From: Chrysochromulina parva
Lineage: Eukaryota; Haptophyta; Prymnesiales; Chrysochromulinaceae
Assembly (NCBI GenBank): GCA_002887195.1
Contig: PJAB01001291.1
Span: 1 to 15,639 of the forward strand
Length of the DNA stretch: 15,639 nucleotides
Direction: 5' to 3'
Position numbers and translations under genes: made by a program. Positions within the stretch are counted from its first letter, which is position 1. Every line of letters begins with the position of its first letter. The notes beneath the pieces were generated by a model that saw only the letters and a list, made by a program, of their open reading frames with translations, ran no database searches and was not told where the DNA came from. Shown piece by piece: positions 1-6,550 of the stretch.

Positions 1-752
1 GCCCATACGCAATACGCAATACGCAATACGCAATGCTGCTCAAAGCGGGTACCGTGGTACGCAATACGCAATACGCAATACGCAAACCCTGTCAAACTGT
101 ATTGCGTAATACGCAAAAGGTTGCTCAATACGCAATTGCTCAAAACGCTGCGTATGGCGTACCTTACATCTCTCAACTCAACTTTCATTGCCTCTCATGA
201 TTCCGACTTACAGTATGTTCTATGTAGTACTTAAATGAAGCTTTCTTACCGCCCATCGTTTTATGCATGTCGGCAGAGTGCGTGTGCGACCGAGACGGCG
301 CTGCTTGGCCCGGCGCCATGCGCCATGGGGCCACGGCTACCCGGGCCTTCGCGCCTCTTCGTGAACACACATCTCTCATCTCAACCTGATGACCATGCTG
401 TGGGGATCATTGGGACGCTCAGGCACCGCCGCTGCCACCCGAAACGCACCTTTTCCCGCGCGTGCCGCGTCAGCTCGTCGCCACATTTCAAGGCGCAAGC
501 GTCGTGGCGACACCCAAACTCCTCCCCGTGCTCTCGCCCTGCCCACGTCTTCCCGGTGCGCCTTCTCAGGCTCCGCATGTGCGCTGCTGTCTGGGGGCAG
601 GCATGCCACGCCATGGCTCCTTAGAGTCCGCTCAGAGGGCCGGACTCATAGAAGCCCGCGCACACGTGCCGTTGATCTGGCGTGCGCGCCATGCCTGAGC
701 GGGCGCGCGTCCGCCGGCGCGGGCGCCTTGCCGCCGGCGCCTCCGAGCTGGA
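1..752. other. Left intergenic region with no supported gene
   Basis: Apart from the heptamer array at the left edge and the direct repeat at 717-779, I see no supported gene here. Several open frames overlap on both strands between about 235 and 640. Their translations are rich in Arg, Ala, Pro and Ser, show no recognisable domain, and look like by-products of high GC. The segment just below 753 is probably the 3' untranslated region of the Myb gene on the minus strand. A 3' exon of a gene lying further left cannot be ruled out. Confidence 0.5.
5..155. repeat. ATACGCA heptamer tandem array with inverted members
   Basis: Four perfect head-to-tail ATACGCA units occupy 5-32, and three more follow at 64-84 after a partial unit at 58-63. 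A perfect 7-bp inverted pair around a single base (102-116, TTGCGTA-A-TACGCAA) and scattered single copies (one near 128-134, one reversed at 149-155) follow. The octamer TTGCTCAA at 121-128 recurs at 136-143. The array reaches the left edge of the window, so its full length is unknown. It resembles a short satellite or minisatellite, not a CRISPR, since there are no unique spacers of constant length. Confidence 0.85.
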
Positions 753-779
753 CTACGCAGGCGCGGGCGCCTTGCCGCC
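717..779. repeat. 19-bp direct repeat flanking the Myb stop codon
   Basis: An identical 19-bp GC-rich word occurs at 717-735 and 761-779. On the minus strand the 761-779 copy encodes the last residues of the Myb protein (Gly-Gly-Lys-Ala-Pro-Ala), and the other copy lies just past the stop codon at 753-755. The duplication therefore straddles the end of the coding region. Confidence 0.75.
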
Positions 780-2716
780 AAACTTTTCCTGCTCGGGCTC
801 TCCGAGCCGGCCCTCGCCGAGCGGCGACAGCAGGTCGAAGGTGAGGTCGTCGATGCGGAGAAAGGAGCGCATCGACTGCGGCGCGATGCCGAGCGACGAG
901 GCGAGGAAGGGAGAGAGCACCGAAGCCACGTCTGCAAGTGGCAGCTCGTCCACTTCTGTGATGCCGCCCGCCGCGGCGCTCGAGGGGCCCGCCCCTCGCG
1001 TCGACTTGGGCGGCGCCGTCCCGGTGGCGAAGGGGATCGCCGCCGGCTGCGCGGGTACCTGCATGCAATGAGGGAGGCAATCAGATGCGCGGGCACCTGC
1101 ATGCAATGAGGGAGGCAATCAGATGCGCGGGCACCTGCATGCAATGAGGGAGGCAATCAGATGCGCGGGCACCTGCAAGTCGTGCAGTGCCAGCCCGATG
1201 GGGCGCTTGAGGTGCGACTTGCTGCGCGAGATCGGCGGCAAGGGCGGCATGCCATCGTCCTGCTCTTCCGTCGTGTCGGTGCCCGCCTTGCCCCCGTCGC
1301 CGTCGACCACCGACGATGAGGCCGCCGCCGCCGCCGAAGGCACGGCCTGCGCCGCCTGTGCCTGCCCTGGCACGAACGCCGCTGAGGAGGCGGCGATGGC
1401 GGCGGCCAGTCCGCCGGCCGCCGTAATTTCGGCACCGAGCCCAGCGGCGATGGAGGCCTCAGCGGCACCAGCGGCATGGGGCTTCCAGTCCCTCTTGAGC
1501 CCGGACTCGCCCGTCTTCTGACGCTTCGCTGAGGCCGAGAGGCTGTTGAAAAAGAGACGCCCCGGCGACTCGAGCAGCGCGGTCAGGTCCACCTCCTTGC
1601 CGTTCGACAGCAGGAGCTCGTTGCACTCGTTCCGGAGCAGCTCGGCCAGCCGCCCACCTCCAACGCTCAGCGGCCCCGGGACCACGCGCGACCCGTCCAA
1701 TGAGGTGTCGCCCCCGTCCACGTGCTCGACGACCGCGGAGCACAGGCGTGACGTGGCGCTCAGCAAGTCGGCGGGGGTTCGCGCTCGCAGGATCTGCAAC
1801 AGGGCGTGGTACCCTTCGCTCTGCTGCATGCCGAAACCGTCGTCGGACCCGTCCACCGAGCCACCCGTCATCCCATCGGGCTTCGCGGGCGCGGTGGTCG
1901 TCGCGGCGGGGGCGTGGCCCGCTGCGACTGCCTCCTCGTTCAGGAACGCATCGGCTATCGCCTCGCCATCGAGGCCATCGGCTATCGCCTCGTCCTCCGG
2001 AAAGCTTGGGAAGATGGCGGGTGTCTTGAAGATGCTGAAGAGCGGCGAGGCCCCTGTTATGTCGGCCAACAGCGTCTCGATCTGGCGCGCCTCCATCTCC
2101 GTCGCCGCCTTGACGAGGTCCTGCTGCCCGTCGCCCTGCTTGCGGCTCCTGCGCCGCGGCACCGGCTCACCGCCCTCGGCCACGCGCCGCAGCCCCGAGT
2201 TCCAGTGGTTTTTGATCGCGTTGTCCGTGCGGCCGGGAAGGTACTTTGCAATCTCAGCCCATTTGTTGCCCATCTCGCGCTGCTTGGCGATGAGGATGTC
2301 GTCCTCCTCCTTGGACCACGCATCCTTACGGATGGCCGGGTCGAGCTGATTGTGCCATCGCTCGCGGCACTGCTTGCCATTGCGCCCGGGAAGGTACTTG
2401 GCAATCTCAGCCCATCGATTGGCACCATCGACTCCGCGCTGCTCGGCCACGAGCCGGCGCACGGTGTCGTCCTCCTCGAGGGTCCATGGGCGCTGCGCAC
2501 AGGGACGAACGTGGGACGGTGCGGAGCGGTGAAACTCGTGCGCAATCGCGGGCACACACACGCAGCACCCTCCGGTGCCTGGAGACTAGTTTGAGCGTGG
2601 CAGCGCACAGAATTCACCTTCTTGTCGATTTTCTCGTCATCGTTCCCGCCCGCGACGAGGCCTACGCCATCGATGAATGGGCAGTCGAGCGATGGCACGA
2701 GCGATGGCAAGTCCAT
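753..2716 (-). CDS. R2R3-type Myb DNA-binding transcription factor, three exons
   Basis: Proposed coding exons are 2716-2618, 2492-1173 and 1058-753, giving 574 residues. The protein has two adjacent Myb repeats: R2 at about 34-84 with Trp36, Trp60 and Trp79, and R3 at about 88-136 with Trp92, Trp111 and Trp130. Each has the helix-turn-helix words [15 protein letters not shown] or [15 protein letters not shown] typical of sequence-specific nuclear Myb activators. A basic stretch (RRRSRKQ) after R3 may be a nuclear localisation signal. The rest is Ala/Ser/Gly-rich and probably disordered, ending in an acidic/hydrophobic segment ([18 protein letters not shown], then [17 protein letters not shown]) that could be an activation domain. 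The frame containing R2 has no ATG upstream of the repeat before a stop, so a first exon is needed; ATG at 2716 provides one in phase 0. Target genes cannot be inferred. Confidence 0.88.
1049..1177. repeat. 38-bp tandem minisatellite, 3.4 copies
   Basis: Three full 38-bp units (1049-1086, 1087-1124, 1125-1162) and a 15-bp partial unit (1163-1177) lie head to tail. The units are identical except for one base in the first (GGGTACC instead of GGGCACC). On the minus strand each unit can be read as starting GTGCCC and ending TGCAG. Each also contains CTGAT, a plausible branch point, and a pyrimidine run before the AG. The array coincides with the second intron of the Myb gene. Confidence 0.95.
1059..1172 (-). 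other. Predicted 114-nt intron of the Myb gene, composed of three tandem GT-AG units
   Basis: On the minus strand the donor is TTGCAG|GTGCCC at 1173/1172 and the acceptor is CATGCAG|GTACCC at 1059/1058. Removing 114 nt (three times 38) joins ...LHDLQ to [10 protein letters not shown]... in phase 0 and restores a 101-residue C-terminal exon. If retained, translation adds 17 residues and stops within the second unit. Removing only one unit still gives that stop. Removing two shifts into another frame that runs on to about 632. The length fits the other predicted introns in this window (125 and 121 nt). The splice call is an inference from reading frame and signals. Confidence 0.72.
2233..2414. 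repeat. 29-bp near-identical words in the two Myb repeats
   Basis: The segments 2233-2261 and 2386-2414 match at 28 of 29 bases. On the minus strand they encode the same words [11 protein letters not shown] in R3 and R2. Equal amino acids are expected at conserved Myb positions, but the near-identical codons suggest recent gene conversion or strong codon bias. Confidence 0.7.
2493..2617 (-). other. Predicted 125-nt first intron of the Myb gene
   Basis: On the minus strand the donor is AAGAAG|GTGAAT at 2618/2617. The acceptor is GTCCCTGTGCGCAG|CGCCCATGG at 2493/2492, preceded by a pyrimidine-rich run. Splicing is phase 0 and joins DEKIDKK to RPWTLEEDD, the usual basic lead-in to a Myb repeat. 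Without it the R2 frame has no upstream ATG, being closed by an in-frame TAG at 2586-2588. RNA evidence is not available here. Confidence 0.7.
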
Positions 2717-2845
2717 CGTGCAAGGCGAGAGGCTCACCCCAATAAGCGCCGCAGTTGAGGGGCTAAGCTGCGACGCCCACTAAGTCCGGGCATGGTCTCA
2801 GACTTGTAAGTTTTGCGCGTCATGTTGAGCACTTCTCTACAAACA

Positions 2846-4645
2846 TCAACCGCCCCCGCTATACCCTTCACGATAGCGCCGCCGTGGTGGTGGCGGCCGT
2901 AGCTTCGAAACGCGCAGCGCCGCGGAAGCGACCACTCGGCGCAGAGGAGGAGGCAGCATCAGCACGAGGGCGCTCAGCTTGGCAGCCGCCCACTGCCCGA
3001 GCAGACGCATGATGCTCATGAAGCGCGGCGGCGCCCCCAGCGGCGCGAGCTTGCCTGCCGCCTGGCAAGCTAGCAGGGCTCGCGCGATGGGCGCCCATTC
3101 ATCGGCGAGCGACCACGTGACGTTGAGGCGCGCGGCAATCCCCTTGATGAGCACCGTCGAACGGCCAACGAGTGTGAGCTCCTGTGGAAACGACTTGAGC
3201 ACCTTGACCGGCGAGTCGGGAGAGAGCTCGTTGGTGTCGAAGCCCCCGGGAAGGGTCTTCACAGAGCCATCAAAGAGCCAGATGGCCGTGGCCGCGGGCC
3301 CCTCGCGCGGTGCGCCCTCACGCAAGCGCACGCCGAGCTCGAGCGCGAGGCGCGAGATCTCATCGAGCTGTGCCGGGTCGGTGTCCGAAGTCCGTTCGGA
3401 GAGAGCTACCATCACTTTGGCGAGGGTGGCGGAGGCACGCTGCCCGATTTGCTTCACCTGGCCGAAGTCGATGAGCCCAATGCGGCCGTCATCGAGCACG
3501 AAGATGTTCCCGGGGTGCGGGTCCGCGTGGAAGAAGCCGCCAAAGAGGATGGTGATCCCGAACGCCTCCGTGAGCGCGGCGAGCAGTCGACGGCCGAACA
3601 GCTGAGCCTCTGGAGAGCCGGGGTCGATACCGCGCTTCTCCATGGCTTCCACCGCGCGCGAAAGCGGCACGCCCTGCAGAAAGTCCATAACAAGCACGCG
3701 CTTGGTCACGAGGCCGCCCACCGGGCGCGGCGTCACGACGACCGGCGTGACGGGGCTGCCAGTCATGGGGTCCGTGCTCAGAGTACGACCGATGCGCTCC
3801 ATGGCCGCCGCCTCTTTGACGAAATCGAACTCGTCGCCGAGCTGCACCTCGAGCTCCGAGAAGACGGTGTAGTAGTCGACCGGGATCGCCTCGATGCCGC
3901 GTACGCTCTTCGCGAGCGCCTTGAGCGCCGCCACGTCGCCGAGCAGCTTCGCCTCGATGGCAGGCCGTTGGACCTTGACGGCAACCTCTCCGCCGCCGTA
4001 CGCTGGCGTGAGGACTGCCCGGTGGACTTGCGCGACCGAGGCCGCACCGAGCGGCTCTGGGTCGAATTCGGCAAAGACGCTCTCGAAGCTCTCGTCGTCG
4101 TGGAGCAGCTCCTGCTCGATGACGGCCTTGACAAGCGACACCGGCATCGGGTCGACGAGGTCAGTGAGTCCCGCGAGCCGGTCCGTGTACTGCTTCGGGA
4201 AGAGGTCTTGCCGCGTCGCGATAATCTGCCCCGTTTTCGTGTAGAAGCCCTTGAGCTCCTTGATGACGGCCGCAAAGGTCGTCGATCCACGTTCGTGTTC
4301 CTCCTGCCACATCATCTCGCACTCCTCCTCATCGAGGCACTCCTTCAGCACCTGCTCGCGGAACCGCAGCGTGAGGAAGAGCCGTAAGTACGAGGCCACG
4401 ATGGGCACCGCCTTCGCCGCAAACGTGAGCCCGCGCTGCGCCTGCACCAGTGCGGTGGCTTCCTGCGGGAACTTGAGGTCCTCGTCAGCTTCTGCTGCCG
4501 TGGGCGTCGGAGAGGAGGCGCTCGCGAGCACAGCACTGCGGACGGCACTTGGTACTGGCCGCGTCAAGTGCGGCGAACATGATTGCTGCGCAGGCTGCGT
4601 CACGAATGCCGAGGTGAGCGCCAACGTGAAGAAGAAGGACGCCAT
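2846..4645 (-). CDS. Plastid-targeted ABC1/UbiB-type (ADCK) atypical kinase
   Basis: This is an intronless 599-residue protein of the ABC1 (UbiB/COQ8/ABC1K) family. These are atypical kinases or ATPases linked to quinone and isoprenoid-lipid metabolism; plant and algal plastid members work in plastoglobules and thylakoids. All hallmarks are present: KTGQ at 137-140, the Ala-rich loop PLGAASVAQVH at 198-208, VAVKVQRP with Lys224, DEFDFVKEA at 271-279, the catalytic HADPHPGN at 373-380 and the metal-binding LIDFGQ at 391-396. I chose ATG 4645 because it gives a bipartite leader: a hydrophobic signal peptide (MASFFFTLALTSAF) with a Ser-Ala-Phe cleavage context, then a Ser/Pro/Arg-rich transit stretch. 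The open frame extends upstream of this, but without targeting character. It is divergent from the OB-fold gene, so they may share a promoter. Exact paralogue group and substrate are not determinable here. Confidence 0.95.
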   Translation of the reverse strand: MASFFFTLALTSAFVTQPAQQSCSPHLTRPVPSAVRSAVLASASSPTPTAAEADEDLKFPQEATALVQAQRGLTFAAKAVPIVASYLRLFLTLRFREQVLKECLDEEECEMMWQEEHERGSTTFAAVIKELKGFYTKTGQIIATRQDLFPKQYTDRLAGLTDLVDPMPVSLVKAVIEQELLHDDESFESVFAEFDPEPLGAASVAQVHRAVLTPAYGGGEVAVKVQRPAIEAKLLGDVAALKALAKSVRGIEAIPVDYYTVFSELEVQLGDEFDFVKEAAAMERIGRTLSTDPMTGSPVTPVVVTPRPVGGLVTKRVLVMDFLQGVPLSRAVEAMEKRGIDPGSPEAQLFGRRLLAALTEAFGITILFGGFFHADPHPGNIFVLDDGRIGLIDFGQVKQIGQRASATLAKVMVALSERTSDTDPAQLDEISRLALELGVRLREGAPREGPAATAIWLFDGSVKTLPGGFDTNELSPDSPVKVLKSFPQELTLVGRSTVLIKGIAARLNVTWSLADEWAPIARALLACQAAGKLAPLGAPPRFMSIMRLLGQWAAAKLSALVLMLPPPLRRVVASAALRVSKLRPPPPRRRYREGYSGGG

Positions 4646-4768
4646 TCTCACCAGGAGTGTGAATTGGCAGAGAATGGGCTGTTGATCAACACTCGGGTTG
4701 GGGTTCCTACATGTACCATCCCCGTCACTCGCCTCCTCGACGCACATATTCACACCCTCTCAAGAAAA
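4646..4768. promoter_or_regulatory. Short divergent intergenic region, probable bidirectional promoter
   Basis: Only 123 bp separate the chosen start codon of the minus-strand ABC1 kinase from the plus-strand start of the OB-fold gene. Both 5' untranslated regions and core promoters must overlap here if the start choices are right. I see no convincing TATA box. The role is inferred from geometry alone. Confidence 0.45.
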
Positions 4769-5107
4769 ATGTCTGAGGCTCCCACGGCACTCGCTATGGA
4801 CCACGACGTGACTGTACAGGCAGTCATCTTCGACCCTGCCGCCTTTGTAGGCCGGACGGTCCGTGTTGCTGGCAAGTGCGTGCTGCTAGATCTTGCGCTC
4901 GGCCGACTGGATATTGCTGCCAACGGCGCGAAGCTCATCGTGCAGCTGGAGCACGTCGACGAAGGCGGACGTGATGTCATCGGCGTTCTGAGCGCTGGGA
5001 TGGATGTTGTCGTTGTGGGGGCTGTAAAGAAGCAGCAGCGACGCACATTTATGGATGCGGCGAGTGTGTTGCTTCCTGCCACATTGATGCGGACACAAAT
5101 TTCCTGA
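4769..5107 (+). CDS. Small single OB-fold protein, TEN1/RPA3 type
   Basis: The 112-residue protein has the size and pattern of a single OB-fold subunit of a single-stranded-DNA-binding complex. Beta-strand-like segments alternate through FVGRTVRVAGKCVLLDL, GRLDIAANGAKLIVQLEHV, GMDVVVVGAVKKQ and MDAASVLLPATL. The order 'entry strand with G, strand, hydrophilic turn, strand, then a V/I-rich strand ending in G' fits both TEN1 (CST telomere-capping complex) and RPA3 (RPA14). I lean to TEN1 because the protein has almost nothing after the last strand and the VVVVGAVKKQ segment resembles its YxVLGEL strand. This is a weak call. ATG 4769 sits in an A-rich context (AAAAATGT); the open frame continues upstream, but the extra residues look non-coding. 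It converges on the LRR gene with about 65 bp between stops. Confidence 0.72.
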   Translation: MSEAPTALAMDHDVTVQAVIFDPAAFVGRTVRVAGKCVLLDLALGRLDIAANGAKLIVQLEHVDEGGRDVIGVLSAGMDVVVVGAVKKQQRRTFMDAASVLLPATLMRTQIS

Positions 5108-5125
5108 ATTTTAGCTAAGACTACG

Positions 5126-5180
5126 TATCTAGGCTCAGACGACCGGTCCGAGACAAAGACAAATATCTAGGCTCAGACGA
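5126..5180. repeat. 17-bp direct repeat in the convergent 3' ends
   Basis: The word TATCTAGGCTCAGACGA occurs at 5126-5142 and again at 5164-5180. The right copy contains the stop codon of the minus-strand LRR gene (TGA at 5175-5173). The left copy lies in the shared 3' region between the two converging genes. Confidence 0.85.
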
Positions 5181-6441
5181 AATTCGGCTGTCCTGGACGC
5201 GCTGCATGCACCGGGAAAAGCCCTGTCGGCGGCACGATTCGCAGCACGTGGTCGTCCGCGCGCGTGCTGCTGCTGCTGCTGCTGCTCGCCTCCGTTGGCC
5301 GCACGAGCGCCGCCTCCACTCGGAGGAGCATCGCCTCGGATACGCCAGGATTGCCCTCGAGAGTGATCGTCTCAAGAGGCGGCGGATTGCGCGCCTCGCG
5401 CAGTGCAGTCAGCAAGGCGTCAATCCCAAGGTCGCTTACATTGGTCGAGACGAGGCCGAGGCGGCGCAGCGTGCCATGTGGCCATCCCCGCAGCGCGAGT
5501 GCGAGCGCCATCACGCCGATGTCGCCCACCGGATTCCCATCGAGCATGAGGCTCTCGAGGCGAGCTGGAGAATTGCGGAGCTCATCAGCCAGCGCGACGG
5601 CCCCAGTGGCGCCGATCAGGTTGTCATGCAGGCGCAAATCCGTCAGGGGCAAAACCAAGGTCCCATCGCCCCGGCTGCGTAGCACAGAGGCGCCGAGCCC
5701 CGCCGCGCCTTCATCACCGATCGCATTACCGCCGAGATCGAGCACCCGCAGGTTCGGGTGCAACTGCAGTGCGGCGCCCAGCGCCAATGCGCCGTGGTCG
5801 CCGAGGCGGCTGCCTAGCGCATGCAAGGATTCGATGGTTGTGCACGCACTCAGCACAGGAGCGAACGTCGCAATGCCTGTGTCGCCCAAGAGGCTGCCGT
5901 CCATGTTCACGACGAGCAGTCGAAACTCATGCGCAGGTCGAGCGCAGCTTGCCGTAAGCGCAGTGACTAGTGGCGACATATAATCCGACCGCTGCAGGAT
6001 CTGATCCAGCACGAGCTCCTGGCACTTCCTCATGTCCGCCATGAGCGGCGCGACGAGGTCCGTCGACCACCCAAGCGTAGAGTAGTTGGTCTGCAGTGCC
6101 TGGTCCAGCGATGCTGCGAGGTGATGCTGCGAGCAACGCCAAGGGCCCGGCCGCTGACGTACAACATCACGGTCGACCACGTAATCAGCTGCGGCGGATA
6201 GTGCCGCACACATCACCGCGGCAACGCAGGTTCGCCCGCCCAGGGATTTGTGACTACCTCGCGTCGCTCCACGCCCTCTGAGCTCTCGGCAGAGGGCAAG
6301 AGCCGGGCGGAGTCCGCCGGAAGCAACCGAACGAGATGCATCGCTTCGCGGTGTCTGCATGCACAGCGCAATTCGCTCGAAACAGCGCCTTCTCGGTTTG
6401 CAGTCCAAGAGATCGCGAGCACCGTCTCTTGACGCATGCAT
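5173..6441 (-). CDS. Leucine-rich-repeat protein, ribonuclease-inhibitor type
   Basis: From ATG 6441 this is 422 residues. The C-terminal half has at least four RI-type LRR units: LRVLDLGGNAIGDEGAAGLG, LTDLRLHDNLIGATGAVALA, LESLMLDGNPVGDIGVMALA and LRRLGLVSTNVSDLGIDALL. A degenerate unit precedes them (IESLHALGSRLGDHGALAL) and another follows (LETITLEGNPGVSEAMLL). Such repeats make a curved protein-binding scaffold. A Ser run (from a CTG-type microsatellite near 5265-5285 in + coordinates) and a Pro-rich tail end the protein. The N-terminus is uncertain: the first 70 or so residues are Arg/Ser-rich and unlike the rest. A hydrophobic stretch, CVAAVMCAALSAAADYVV, could be a signal peptide if translation starts later or an unrecognised 5' intron is removed. 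Partner and location are unknown. Confidence 0.78.
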   Translation of the reverse strand: MHASRDGARDLLDCKPRRRCFERIALCMQTPRSDASRSVASGGLRPALALCRELRGRGATRGSHKSLGGRTCVAAVMCAALSAAADYVVDRDVVRQRPGPWRCSQHHLAASLDQALQTNYSTLGWSTDLVAPLMADMRKCQELVLDQILQRSDYMSPLVTALTASCARPAHEFRLLVVNMDGSLLGDTGIATFAPVLSACTTIESLHALGSRLGDHGALALGAALQLHPNLRVLDLGGNAIGDEGAAGLGASVLRSRGDGTLVLPLTDLRLHDNLIGATGAVALADELRNSPARLESLMLDGNPVGDIGVMALALALRGWPHGTLRRLGLVSTNVSDLGIDALLTALREARNPPPLETITLEGNPGVSEAMLLRVEAALVRPTEASSSSSSSTRADDHVLRIVPPTGLFPVHAARPGQPNFV

Positions 6442-6550
6442 GTTGTGTGCAGGTGGTTTCTTTCGCCACAACGTACTCACACAACGTCACCTACGCCCGC
6501 GCTCGCGCGGCACAACGAAAGCGCGAGGCGGCCGTCGGCGTTCATGATCG

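Noticed and set aside
1..155. CRISPR array
   Set aside because: Units are 7 bp, mostly contiguous, some inverted, with no constant-length spacers and no cas genes; the surrounding genes are eukaryotic.
1806..2594. Long plus-strand open frame opposite the Myb gene
   Set aside because: It is antisense to conserved Myb residues and its translation has no domain; the GC-rich third positions of the true gene create it.
3449..4387. 312-residue plus-strand open frame
   Set aside because: It lies wholly antisense to the ABC1 kinase motifs and its translation is Arg/Glu/Leu-rich without recognisable features.
4646..4753. 36-residue N-terminal extension of the ABC1 kinase
   Set aside because: Starting at 4645 gives a proper signal peptide and transit leader; the extension would bury them.
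4583..4768. 62-residue N-terminal extension of the OB-fold protein
   Set aside because: It runs into the 5' end of the divergent kinase gene and its sequence is unstructured; ATG 4769 in an A-rich context gives a normal OB-fold length.
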